Assembly: GCA_965261055.1 (NCBI GenBank)
Contig: OZ253440.1
Coordinates: 496,001-560,000, forward strand
Direction of reading: 5' to 3'
DNA: 64,000 nucleotides
DNA from: G965261055 sp965261055 [NCBI: Fibrobacteria bacterium]
Lineage (GTDB): Bacteria > Fibrobacterota > Fibrobacteria > UBA11236
The notes beneath the pieces are model-generated. The model made no database searches and had not been told where the DNA came from. It saw only the letters and a program-made list of their open reading frames with translations. Both the position numbers and the translations under genes were made by a program. Positions 29,167 to 38,738 of the stretch are shown here, in pieces (within the stretch, counting starts at the first letter, position 1; each line of letters starts with the position of its first letter).

Positions 29167-31719
29167 CTAAGATAAAGAAAAATCTTCCATTAGATGGAAA
29201 TTTAAATACTTGTAGACTTCGTTTTGATCTAGTACAGCAATTTTATCTTTCATGACTTGTTGATACTCTTCAACTGTTGGTATTTTACCAAGTAGAGCAA
29301 CAACAGCTGCTAATTCACTAGAACCTAAATAGACTCGGGCATCTTTCCCCAAACGATTATTAAAATTTCGGGTAGAAGTAGAAAAAACAGTTGCCCCATC
29401 TTTAACACGAGCTTGGTTTCCCATACAAAGAGAACAACCTGGAACTTCTAAACGAGCTCCAGCAGCTGAAAAAATTGAAAAATAACCTTCCGCTTTCAAT
29501 TGGGTTTCATCCATTTGTGTTGGAGGACAAATCCATAAGATCGTATTCGTTTGACCTTGATCTTCTAAAACTTTTGCGGCAGAACGAAAATGTCCAATGT
29601 TAGTCATACAAGATCCTATAAAAACTTCATTCACAATATCTCCAGATACTTCTGAAAGTTTTTTAACATCATCAGGATCATTCGGACAAGCAACAATAGG
29701 CTCCTTTAATTCATTTAAATCTATTTCAATGATTTCAGTATATAGAGCATTTTCATCAGATTCCATAAGTTCACCATTTTTAAGCCACTCTTTAACTGAA
29801 TCAATACGTCTTTGTAATGTTTCTGAATCTTGATAACCACTCTTAATCATGGTTTCCATTAGTTTAATATTTGAAAGGAGATATTCTTCAATCGATTCTC
29901 GATTTAATTTAATAGTAGCTGCTGCTGCTGAACGCTCAGCAGCGGCATCTGTTAATTCAAATGCCTGTTCTAACTTTAAATTTGATAAACCTTCCATTTC
30001 TAAAATACGACCTGAAAAAACATTTTTCTTATTTTTCTTTTCAACAGTTAATAGTCCTTTTTCAATTGCTTTATGTGGAATAGCATTGACAACATCCCTT
30101 AATGTAATTCCCAACTGTAATTCTCCTTTGAAACGTACAAGAACTGATTCAGGCATATCCAAAGGCATCACTCCCAAAGCAGCAGCAAAAGCAACTAGAC
30201 CAGAACCTGCTGGAAAAGAAATTCCTAAAGGAAATCTTGTATGGGAGTCTCCACCAGTTCCAACAGTATCTGGTATTAACAAACGATTTAACCAAGAGTG
30301 AATGATTCCATCACCTGGTTTTAAAGAAACACCGCCACGACTACTAATGTAACTTGGTAAGGTTGCATGTGTTAGAACATCACTAGGCTTGGGATATGCA
30401 GCAGTATGGCAAAAAGATTGCATTACTAAGTCAGCATTGAAACGCAAGCAAGCCAATTCTGTAATTTCATTTGCTGTCATAGGACCCGTCGTATCTTGAG
30501 AGCCGACCGTTGTCATTTTTGGTAAACAAGAAGTACCAGGTAGAATGCCTTCTTCACCACAAGCTTTACCTAACATTTTCTGAGCTAATGTATAACCCTG
30601 ATTTTTATCTAGCTTCGGTGTTTGAGAAATAGCAAAGATTTCACTATCCTTTACTAAACTTAATTTAAGGTAAACTCTAGCTTTTTCTGTAAGTTGTTTC
30701 CCGATAATATATGGGACACGACCACCTGATCGATACTCATCAAACAATGTATTAGGAGTGATTTCAAATTGAGAGAGTATCTCTTGTGTTTGACTATTTA
30801 CAATTTTCCCCTCATAAGGACAAATTGTAATTTGTTGTCCTGTTATTAATTTAGAAACATCAGTTTGAATAGGAAAAGCTCCAGAATCTTCAGCCGTATT
30901 AAAGAAAATAGGGGCAATAATTCCACCTAAAATAAAACCTTTTCTCTTTTTGTTGGGAATAAACGGTATTTCTTCACCAATATGCCACAAAAGAGAATTA
31001 CAAGCTGATTTTCTAGAAGACCCTGTTCCTACAACATCGCCAACAAAACAAATCGGAAGATTATATTCTGATTTTAAGTTAGAAATTTCTTGTAAACCAT
31101 CAGGAAAGAGTACACCACCCATACACAGAGAATGCAACGGGATATCAGCACGAGTAAATGCGTGAGCAGCTGGAGAGAAATCATCTGTGTTAATTTCTCC
31201 ATTGACTTTGTAAATGACAGTTGTTACTTGCTCTGGTACTTTTTCTGTTTCAGTAAACCATTCAGCATTTGCCCATGATTCAATAATTTCTTGAGCTAAT
31301 GTGTTATTTTGTTCTGCTAATTTTTGAATCTTATCAAAAATATTAATAGAAAGAACAGCTTTTTTTAGAGCTTTTGCCGCTATATTAGAGAGAGTAGACT
31401 TTTCGACTATAAGTTGAATAAGACCTTCCAAGTTGAAACCACCAACCATCGTTCCTAAAATCTCTGTTGCCCTTTCTGGGGAAATAACACTACAAGATAT
31501 CTTATTTTGAGTAATACGAACCAAAAAGTCAGCCTTAACTTGGGCTGCTGGATCTACTCCTGGATTAACTCTTTGCTCTAAAAGAGTTAAAAGTTCTTGA
31601 TCTGCTCTAGATGATGATAACTCTTGAATTAAAAATTCTGTTTGATTTTTATTTAAAGGAAGTGGTGGAATTCCTTGTTCTTGTCGTTCTTTTAAATGAA
31701 TTTGATAGGCATCATTCAT
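29167..31719 (-). CDS. acnB: Aconitate hydratase B
   Basis: 4Fe-4S enzyme interconverting citrate and isocitrate in the TCA cycle. The 850 residues match AcnB, with the N-terminal HEAT-like domain that AcnA lacks. The swivel domain has the segments GDVVGTGSSRKSACNSLLW and GGIIAPIFFNTAEDSGA. The catalytic part shows GGDSHTRFPLGISFPAGSG, and the cluster cysteines lie in GSCMTNIGH and PGCSLCMGN. It appears intact and monocistronic. Confidence 0.97.
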   Translation of the reverse strand: MNDAYQIHLKERQEQGIPPLPLNKNQTEFLIQELSSSRADQELLTLLEQRVNPGVDPAAQVKADFLVRITQNKISCSVISPERATEILGTMVGGFNLEGLIQLIVEKSTLSNIAAKALKKAVLSINIFDKIQKLAEQNNTLAQEIIESWANAEWFTETEKVPEQVTTVIYKVNGEINTDDFSPAAHAFTRADIPLHSLCMGGVLFPDGLQEISNLKSEYNLPICFVGDVVGTGSSRKSACNSLLWHIGEEIPFIPNKKRKGFILGGIIAPIFFNTAEDSGAFPIQTDVSKLITGQQITICPYEGKIVNSQTQEILSQFEITPNTLFDEYRSGGRVPYIIGKQLTEKARVYLKLSLVKDSEIFAISQTPKLDKNQGYTLAQKMLGKACGEEGILPGTSCLPKMTTVGSQDTTGPMTANEITELACLRFNADLVMQSFCHTAAYPKPSDVLTHATLPSYISSRGGVSLKPGDGIIHSWLNRLLIPDTVGTGGDSHTRFPLGISFPAGSGLVAFAAALGVMPLDMPESVLVRFKGELQLGITLRDVVNAIPHKAIEKGLLTVEKKNKKNVFSGRILEMEGLSNLKLEQAFELTDAAAERSAAAATIKLNRESIEEYLLSNIKLMETMIKSGYQDSETLQRRIDSVKEWLKNGELMESDENALYTEIIEIDLNELKEPIVACPNDPDDVKKLSEVSGDIVNEVFIGSCMTNIGHFRSAAKVLEDQGQTNTILWICPPTQMDETQLKAEGYFSIFSAAGARLEVPGCSLCMGNQARVKDGATVFSTSTRNFNNRLGKDARVYLGSSELAAVVALLGKIPTVEEYQQVMKDKIAVLDQNEVYKYLNFHLMEDFSLS

Positions 31720-31856
31720 AATGTGAAGTATTTCGTTTTAAAAGGTTTAATAGCTATTTGATATTACAAATATATATAAAAATTTATTTATCACAAAATT
31801 GTTTTTATTTAAATAACCAAGATACAATTATTTTAAAAAAAACAACTATATTGAAG

Positions 31857-32031
31857 ATGAAACTTACTTTTAACTTTGTTGGAATTGTCACTTCTAATTT
31901 TGAAGAGATGTTTAAATTTTATCACTATATATTTTAGATTTTGGAAAAACAAACAGAATATGTTGAGTTCAAAAATGGTAAAACACGCTTTGCTAGATGA
32001 TAATGTTCATACAATATTTGTATCTAATTAA
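31857..32031 (+). pseudogene. Fragment of a VOC/glyoxalase-like gene
   Basis: Three pieces on the plus strand read like the start of a VOC (glyoxalase/bleomycin-resistance) domain: MKLTFNFVGIVTSNFEEMFK, then EKQTEYVEFKNGKTRF, then LLDDNVHTIFVSN before a stop at 32029-32031. They are out of frame with one another and the rest of a roughly 120-residue domain is missing. The remaining bases between acnB and sulP (31720-31856, 32032-32092) hold nothing I can identify. Confidence 0.5.
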
Positions 32032-32092
32032 AAAATTTCTTTTCTAAGTTATTTTTACTTTATTAAAACTTTAAATCTATATTTTTAAAAAA

Positions 32093-33727
32093 ATGAAAAA
32101 ATTATTCCAAAAATTAAGCCCAAACCCTAAAAACGACATTTTATCAGGTTTAACTGTTTCGTTAGCACTTGTTCCAGAGGCTGTTGCTTTTGCATTTGTT
32201 GCCGGTGTTGATCCTCTTGTAGGTCTTTATGGAGCATTTATAATGGGTATTGTTACATCTATTTTTGGTGGTCGCCCAGGAATGATTTCAGGAGCAACAG
32301 GAGCTATGGCTGTAGTTATGGTCCACCTTGTACAAAAAGGGAATATTGTTGGAGATAGCTTGAGGGAGCCTGTTTCTAATTTGGGTCTACAATGGCTTCT
32401 TATTACATTATTGTTTGTCGGTATTTTTCAAATTTTATTTGGAATTTTAAAACTAGGTAAATTTATTCATCTTGTACCACATTCTGTAATGATGGGTTTC
32501 GTTAATGGTCTTGCTATCGTTATTTTCTTATCTCAAATTGGGCTTTTCTCAGAACAAATAGCTGGTGAAAAACAGTGGCTTTCTGGTGAACCCTTAGCTA
32601 CAATGCTCTTTTTTGTTGGCTTAACAATACTTATCATTTATTTACTATCTAAATTAACAAAAAAAATTCCTTCAGCACTTATTGCAATTATAACTGTTAC
32701 AGTTATTAGCTTAATAAGTGACTTTGATATAAGCACTGTTGGCTCTTTTATTCGTGATGGAGGAGGAGAAGGTTTAAAAGGTTCTTTACCTTCTTTCCAA
32801 ATACAAATTTTTTCTCTTTTGGATACATTATCTGGGTACTGGAGTTTAATTTTATCAACTAGCCTTATTCTAGCTGCTATTGGTTTAATTGAATCTTTGA
32901 TGACACTTACACTTATTGATGAACTTACAGAAACCAAAGGTAAAGGAAATAAAGAAAGTATTGCTCAAGGTTTTGGAAATTTAATTAGTGGTTTCTTTGG
33001 TGGAATGGGCGGTTGTGCAATGGTAGGTCAATCTATGATTAATGTTAGCTCTGGTGGAAAGGGACGGTTGTCAGGAATTATTGCATCTATTGCTTTACTT
33101 TGTTTTATTTTATTTGCATCATCTTTAATTGAGCAAATTCCAATAGCAGCTTTAGTTGGGGTCATGTTTATTGTTGTTATCAATACTTTTGCTTGGAGTA
33201 GCTTTAGAATTATTGGAAAGATACCTTTGTCAGATGCTTTTGTATTGATCACTGTCTCCATTGTAACCGTTTGGCAAGACTTAGCAGTAGGTGTGATTGT
33301 AGGGGTAATTATTTCTTCTTTAGTTTTTGCTTGGAAAAGTGCGACTAAAATTAGAGCTAGAAAACATACAAAAGAAGATGGAACTCTTGTTTACGAAATT
33401 TGGGGACCTTTATTCTTTGGATCCATACAAAGTTTTCAAACCAAATTTAATCCCAAAAAAGATCCCAAATCTATTGAAATTGACTTTATGGAATCCAAAA
33501 TAGCTGATCACTCTGGAATAGAAGCTGTTAGACTACTTGTTGAAAAGTATTTAGATGCTCATAAAAAGATTAGAATAAAACATTTAAGTCCTGAATGTCA
33601 ATTACTACTATCAAAGTCTAACCCGAGTTTAAATAGTATTATACAAAAAGATATTGACGACCCACGATACTTTGTAGTTACAGATCAAATTCCTCCTATA
33701 ATCTCTACTAACTCCATTATAGACTAA
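32093..33727 (+). CDS. SulP family anion permease with STAS domain, second copy
   Basis: SulP transporter of 544 residues, of a different subgroup from the one at 6.4-8.1 kb. The start is MKKLFQKLSPNPKNDILSGL; conserved SulP text includes LVPEAVAFAFVAGVDPLVGL, GGRPGMISGATGAMAVV and GGMGGCAMVGQSMINVSSGG. A STAS domain occupies about residues 440-520. Substrate unknown (sulfate or bicarbonate in the family). The last codons (DPRYFVVTDQIPPI) recur as a detached fragment at 34,612-34,698. Confidence 0.93.
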   Translation: MKKLFQKLSPNPKNDILSGLTVSLALVPEAVAFAFVAGVDPLVGLYGAFIMGIVTSIFGGRPGMISGATGAMAVVMVHLVQKGNIVGDSLREPVSNLGLQWLLITLLFVGIFQILFGILKLGKFIHLVPHSVMMGFVNGLAIVIFLSQIGLFSEQIAGEKQWLSGEPLATMLFFVGLTILIIYLLSKLTKKIPSALIAIITVTVISLISDFDISTVGSFIRDGGGEGLKGSLPSFQIQIFSLLDTLSGYWSLILSTSLILAAIGLIESLMTLTLIDELTETKGKGNKESIAQGFGNLISGFFGGMGGCAMVGQSMINVSSGGKGRLSGIIASIALLCFILFASSLIEQIPIAALVGVMFIVVINTFAWSSFRIIGKIPLSDAFVLITVSIVTVWQDLAVGVIVGVIISSLVFAWKSATKIRARKHTKEDGTLVYEIWGPLFFGSIQSFQTKFNPKKDPKSIEIDFMESKIADHSGIEAVRLLVEKYLDAHKKIRIKHLSPECQLLLSKSNPSLNSIIQKDIDDPRYFVVTDQIPPIISTNSIID

Positions 33728-33752
33728 CACCTTGTTGGGTTTCCTCGAAATT

Positions 33753-34025
33753 CTAGTTTTGAGAAATTTCATATTCTTTTACTTCTAGCATCTCTAAAAC
33801 AAAATCGATAAATGGAATCAAATAGATTAATAATAGATGATATACTATATGGTGCAAAAAAACTATTTTATCTGCGTTATTAATCAAACCATGCCTAATT
33901 CCAGGATCATTATCACAGTCGTCATTCCCACCTAGGAATCAATTTCGCCCTCAATATCTTCTAAACAAACCTAGAAATAGGTTAATAAACAAGATAAAAG
34001 AAATAATATAAGTTATTCTTTTCAT
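33753..34025 (-). pseudogene. Cassette D partner lipoprotein relic
   Basis: A reading frame of 91 codons begins MKRITYIISFILFINLFLGL after a good ribosome site (AAGGAG), but carries two in-frame TGA codons at positions 25 and 29. It then continues as GGNDDCDNDPGIRHG and ends at a TAG. The position is the key evidence: it starts a few bases after the relic of a peptidase C-terminus (LDSLFNY), just as intact partner genes start at the end of theirs. Its sequence is not clearly similar to the other partners beyond the hydrophobic leader. It is convergent with sulP, whose stop lies 26 bases away. TGA is an ordinary stop elsewhere in the window. Confidence 0.4.
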
Positions 34026-34038
34026 ATTATTCTCCTTT

Positions 34039-34362
34039 TCAATAATTAAATAAGGAATCTAAATTGTCAAAAAAACGAATATATAAGTAATTTACTTCTA
34101 AAGTAGGAGTAGAGATGGTTTTAAAAAATCCTATTTGATTACGGTTTCAAATAAGAAATCTAAAGTCTCTTGCGTCGCTTGAAGAGTATAAGGGTCTTTA
34201 AGTTTTTTTCCTAAAATAACTTAACCATTTGTTAAACTTGCGTTTTGATTTATATTATTATATTAGTAACACTACTTGGGGGGAAGCTTGAGTTATTGTT
34301 ATTAAAACAACTTGTCATCACAAAAACCAGTAATGTGAATAATGCTATTTTAGATGTATCAT
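34039..34362 (-). pseudogene. Cassette D metallopeptidase relic (internally deleted)
   Basis: Degenerate copy of the start of the metallopeptidase at 39,347-41,329. The leader (TSKIALFTLLVFVMTSC), then VILGKKLKDPYTLQ and QETLDFL, then NYLYIRF align with copy A's leader, ILGKKRKEPQTLQ, QEALDSI and NYLYVRF. The text then jumps directly to DNLDSLFNY, which resembles the extreme C-terminus (LFNYWRD). Roughly 500 residues, including the zinc site, are therefore deleted. A TAA, frameshifts and an out-of-frame ATG make it non-functional. It has one copy of the 16-bp unit at 34350-34365. Confidence 0.7.
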
Positions 34363-34611
34363 ATTTTACCCTTTAAGAACTACTGAAGAAAGTAAGTAAT
34401 AAACTTGATTATATTTTTCAAATTATAAAAAAGTTTATAGTCTCTCATAAAATTTAATTATGTAAAATACTTGGTGAGGGAAATATATCCGCTTTGGGAC
34501 ATTCACCATTTTAAGTTTACATAACACTTTTTATGTAATCTTGGAAATCACTGTCATTGTATTGCTCACCTTAAAGCCAATGTGAAATGGAACATGAACA
34601 AATATCTAAAT

Positions 34612-34698
34612 TATATTATTTATAATAATATTGACAATCCTAGATATTTTGTAGTTACAGATCAAATCCCACTAATAGAAATCCCACTAATTGAATAA
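34612..34698 (+). pseudogene. Detached duplicate of the sulP 3' end
   Basis: A plus-strand frame reading IIYNNIDNPRYFVVTDQIP followed by a stop at 34696-34698 matches the last residues of the sulP gene ending at 33727 (IIQKDIDDPRYFVVTDQIP). No upstream part of sulP is present. It converges on the end of cassette C just as the real sulP end converges on cassette D. The rest of 34366-34778 contains a diverged version of the upstream region of copy A (compare 34518-34605 with 41347-41425) and nothing else recognisable. Confidence 0.7.
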
Positions 34699-34778
34699 AT
34701 TAAAATAGTTTCTTTTATTTATCTCATTTTCCATCTTTCTATTCTTTAGAAGATTAATAATTTAAAAGAAATCAGAAA

Positions 34779-36067
34779 CTAATTACAAGCTTCTTCGGTT
34801 GCTTGGTTAAAATGGATTGAGTTTAAATCAAAAACTTGCAAAGAAGTTACGACTGAATCTTGACCAACACTACCGATTAAAGTATCTATTCTTAATAGGG
34901 GATAAGCGTCTAAACTACGAAGATCTTCTCTCTCAAATTGATTTATATTTTCTAGTATCGCATTTTGTTCTTCAATAGGTAAGGTTCTAATATTGAGTGG
35001 AATAATAGGTCGGTCAATATTAAACCTTAAACAACGCTTAGGGGTAGATAAAAACTGAACAATGGCTAAGTCTATAATTTCTTCTGCAAGAATACTTTCA
35101 AGCATTGGAGTCAATTTAGAAAGTTCAGAAACATTGGTGCTAATCGTTTCTATCTCACCGTTATGATAGAATAAAATTAAAATAGAATCTAAAGTGTTAT
35201 TTTGAAGTAAATATTTGGTTCTAAAAATAGGAGGACATGCCTGTAGCGTCGCTTGATTACGAAGAGTGCTATCAATAGTGTAATAAAAATTGCTTCTAAT
35301 TAGAAAATTCTCTTCTACTACTGTATCTGTTAAACCTTCCTCATAAGCTAAGATGGAACGAATATCAAGTAAGCTATCTAATATTTCCCCTTTTATTTGA
35401 AGACAAGTAGGAGGTTGAGAAAAGAAACGAATCTCTAAAGAATCTACAGAAGTATCTATTGTATGAGGTATTCCTATATCTCCTGACATTGTGTCTAATG
35501 TATTAATTCCCACATTAGGTCTATTACTTCTTTGATATGAATATGAAGTGATTCTAATAGAATTTTGGGTTTGATTGATAAAAGAGTACTGATTTCCAAG
35601 ATTATTTTCTAAAAAACAAGTCTCCACTGTTGCTTGATTAAGGTGGGTACTGTCTATAGTATAATAATGAGCTAGAACAGTATCGTTAGCTACAAATTCA
35701 TAAGCAAACGCGGAACGAATATCGGTAAAACTATCTGTTATCTCTCCTTTTATCCTCAAGCAACGAACAGGTGTTGAAAAAAACGAACATCTACTGAATC
35801 TGTAGCTTGACCAAAATCGGGAAAAAAAGAACTTACACGATTAAGAGTATCTAAAGACATTATTTCATAAGTTCTTATACTGTTATCTGATTTAAGATAA
35901 ACAGTTATAGCAACCGAATCTTCAGTTTGATTAACAAGAAAATATTTAGTCTGTCGACACTTTCCAGTATTACTTTGAAAACACTCTGATTCAAAACTAC
36001 CTAATAAACATTGATATACAAATAATGTACATAAAATAATGACTAATTTATATAAAATGGAGATCAT
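34779..36067 (-). pseudogene. Cassette C partner lipoprotein, three modules, frameshifted
   Basis: A lipoprotein (lipobox VYQC) built from three tandem copies of a module of about 140-150 residues. Each module runs from an LxNQT-like start, through RFF..P.RC and IKGEI.DS..DIRS..AYE, to YYTIDST..NQAT..AC. The first module is interrupted near 35,777-35,783: a run of seven A on the plus strand, where the homologous run in partner B (36,451-36,458) has eight. Restoring one base joins DVRFF to STPVRCLRIKGEI in one frame of about 430 residues. It starts at 36067, overlapping the stop of a peptidase fragment. It could be a true frameshift, a slippage switch or an assembly error. Confidence 0.65.
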
Positions 36068-36240
36068 TATAAATTTCTCCAATAATCAAATAACTCTTCT
36101 AAGTTAGAAAAATAAGTGTCAAAAATAGCTAAATCTTGCTGAAGACTTTCAATATTTTGGTCTTTTAATAAAGCATTGCTTAGAAGATTTGAGTCTAATA
36201 AAAATTGCAGGTTTAGATAGTCTTTTAAGAAATTCCGCTC
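36067..36240 (-). pseudogene. Cassette C metallopeptidase C-terminal remnant
   Basis: Only the last part of a metallopeptidase survives: FLKDYLNLQFLLDSNLLSNA, then SNLEELFDYWRNL and a stop. This ending matches LFNYWRDLE of copy B and LFDYWRDI of copy A. It begins directly after the partner B stop and ends with a TAATG overlap onto partner C, the same stop/start arrangement as in the other cassettes. An ATG at 36264 inside partner B leaves the frame open, but no signal peptide or catalytic part is present. Confidence 0.65.
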
Positions 36241-36251
36241 ACTAAAAGAAG

Positions 36252-36725
36252 TTACTCTGTACATGCTTCTTCTGTTGCCTGGTTTAAATGGGTGCTGTCT
36301 ATGGTATAATAAAAATTAGTTCGAATAATTAAGCTAACGTAAGACTCTGTTGAATCCGGTAAACCCCCCTGTTCATATGCAGATGAAGAACGAATGTCTG
36401 TTAAGCTATCGGTTATTTTACCTTGTATTTTTAAACAACGAATAGGTGTTAAAAAAAAGCGAATCTCTGCTGAATCTGTTAATTTATCTAAATTAGGTAG
36501 AAGAGTTGAAGAATTATCAGAAGTATCTAAAAACCTTAGTTCGTGAGAGTGTTGCTTTACATCTTTAAAATAAGCAATAGCAGAAACGTTGTGTTCTGTT
36601 TGATTTACAAGAAAATAACTGTTTTCAAAATCATCTCCTAAATATTCACAATCTTCACATGAACATTGAAAAACTATAAGCGAAAGGAAAAGAAAAAAAA
36701 GAAGTTTTACTCTTGCTAAAATCAT
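36252..36725 (-). CDS. Cassette B partner lipoprotein, one module
   Basis: An intact 157-residue lipoprotein starting MILARVKLLFFLFLSLIVFQ with lipobox VFQC. It has one module: FLVNQTEHNVSAIAYF, RFFLTPIRCLKIQGKITDS, DIRSSSAYEQ, YYTIDSTHLNQATEEAC. Two conserved cysteines (in IRCLK and EEAC) could form a disulfide. I start at 36725 rather than an ATG 15 bases upstream because the start then overlaps the peptidase B stop (ATGA). Function unknown; the module family is not one I recognise. Confidence 0.75.
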   Translation of the reverse strand: MILARVKLLFFLFLSLIVFQCSCEDCEYLGDDFENSYFLVNQTEHNVSAIAYFKDVKQHSHELRFLDTSDNSSTLLPNLDKLTDSAEIRFFLTPIRCLKIQGKITDSLTDIRSSSAYEQGGLPDSTESYVSLIIRTNFYYTIDSTHLNQATEEACTE

Positions 36726-38682
36726 TCTAAATCCCTCCAATAATTGAATAAAGCATTCATATTTAAAAAATAATTAATATAGATAAATTCTATTTGGCCA
36801 ACTAAATCATCTGGTACAAGAGCATAGACTAATACTGAATCTATGTATTTTTCTTCTTCTAGCAGGCGGTTTTTTAGATTAGTAAATAGAGATTGATTAT
36901 AACTATCAAAACCATAGCGATTATAATCATTGATATAAGCATTAATCTGTGAACTAGTCTGACTTTTGATAACATCTATTTCATTTTGTGCTAAAGAAAC
37001 TATATGTTTTCTGATTCCCTTAAAAGATACACTACCCATAAATGCTTCACTAATTTGTCCAACTGTAAAACGCGTTATTCTATCAAAGAAGGTAGGCTTA
37101 AATCTCCCGTGAGCTAACAAAGTGTCTTCATCCACTAAATCCTTCATGATACCTGTATACTCTCTACGGGTAGCAGTAGGGACTATAGGATAACTAGGCA
37201 CATAACCATCATATCTTTTCTTCGTCAACCACCATTCTACACCTACTGCATAGCTTTCTCTTACCTTAGTTTCAACATCGTCCCAATCCCACACATAGGT
37301 AGCTACCCTCGTGTTCTCTAGATGTGCACTATGTGCTAACTCATGTACTGTCGTTCCATATAAATCATCAGAATTCATATACCCTATACTATTCTTAAGT
37401 CTAATTTCTATTCTTTCTCCAAGATTCCATGCTCCTCCTGAATGACAACCTAAAGACGATGACGAACAATCCGAACCATTTTGATCACTATCATGCAATT
37501 CTAAATCTAATCTAGGAGATAATATACCATTCCAACCATCTTGTCTGGGTCTAGGCAGTCCATCTATATTTTGATGATAATATTTATAAGCAGCAATAAA
37601 GACAGCTGCATATGCTCCATTTTTACCATAAAATGTTCTATTCCAATCTGATTTCTATGTCGGACCATCTGAAACACGATGAGTCCAACCATTTGGCTCT
37701 TGTAAAACAAAATGATCATTATCTCAATGCAATTTATATTTGACACTCAATGTCCATCTTTCTGGACTTACAAAATAGCCATTTACATTTGTAACTGACG
37801 AACGCCAATATAAGCGGTAACCGGCTGTTACTCGTACTCCTTCTAATGGCTGTGATTCTTCAAACTCTGTATCATTATATTTTAATGTTCCTTTTGGACG
37901 ATACCTTCTTGGCCAGCCCCATGCTATCACTTTATCTAAATTGATAGATGAACTTTTAAATAGAGCAGGGTAATCGTTTGTTTCATAAGAATGTATCACT
38001 TTTTCTAAATCTCCCGTAAGATAAAAAGAGACTCTATTGAGTTGTTCTAAATCTATATTCATAGCCGTTAAAGTATTTGCCAAAGCGATATTATTAGGCA
38101 ATACATTAGCTAATTGATGATTTGAAACCTTTGCTAAACCTTCTCTTAAATTTTGTTGCTTTTCTAATTTGCTTAATAAGGGTTCAATTAAAAATAAAGA
38201 ATCTAAAATTTCATATGCAATGGTATCCGTAAAGGCATAATCAATCGGAACGGAAGTATAAAAAGCAAAAATACTCTCCGGAAGATTAGGGTCTTTATAG
38301 TAGGAACCTTCTTGAACAATCTCATAATCTAGTGGATAGGGGTGTAAAACAACTTCACGATCTCTTCTTTGAATATAATCTCTTTCTAGTCTCCCTTCGG
38401 GTAAAAAACGGACATACAGATAGTTTGCTTCTAACTTAGGGGAAGTAATTGTAGTTTTAAAAAAGCCTAATTGGTTTCTATTTTGTATAATAGAATCCAA
38501 TGCTTCTTGCATTGATTGAAGAGTTTGTGGTTCTTTGCGTTTTTTACCTAGAATAATTTGATCATCATTTGATACAACAATGTTTTGATCTATTATAATA
38601 CTTGAAGCAGGATTACTGTTATTAAAACAACCTGTTATTATAAAGACAAGTAATGTAAGTAATACTATTTTAGATGTATCAT
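36722..38682 (-). pseudogene. Cassette B metallopeptidase, inactivated
   Basis: Second near-complete copy of the lipoprotein metallopeptidase; its zinc motif HELAH and C-terminal LFNYWRDLE are present. It is disabled by two nonsense codons in the peptidase frame: TGA replaces the Trp codon of KLHWD (37724-37726) and TAG replaces the Gln of GPTQKS (37655-37657). In addition, the only ATG at the 5' end (38680-38682) is out of frame and gives a five-codon peptide, because this copy has a single 16-bp unit. From 37190 to 38685 it is almost identical to copy A; before that (the C-terminal part) it is clearly diverged. Confidence 0.85.
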
Positions 38683-38685
38683 ATT
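37190..38685. repeat. Direct repeat, 1.5 kb, copy in cassette B
   Basis: Matches 39821-41316 at a constant offset of 2,631 bases. By eye I find about eight single-base differences and no indels in 1,496 bases. The identity starts abruptly at ATAACTAGG and covers the promoter-proximal part, signal peptide and catalytic core of the peptidase. Two of the differences are the nonsense changes in copy B. Confidence 0.9.
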
Positions 38686-38738
38686 CTATCCTTTAAAGGG
38701 GGCGAGGGATGAATAGAGGAGTTTGAAAAAAATATTAT

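Noticed and set aside
29849-30301. 150-codon frame on the plus strand inside acnB
   Set aside because: It lies wholly opposite highly conserved aconitase coding sequence and reads as a shadow rich in Ser and Ala.
33753-34025. Possible recoding of UGA as a sense codon, because a 91-codon frame is broken only by two TGA codons
   Set aside because: Genes in the window (for example selO) end normally with TGA and use TGG for tryptophan, and the flanking peptidase relic is clearly dead. The simple reading is a pseudogene.
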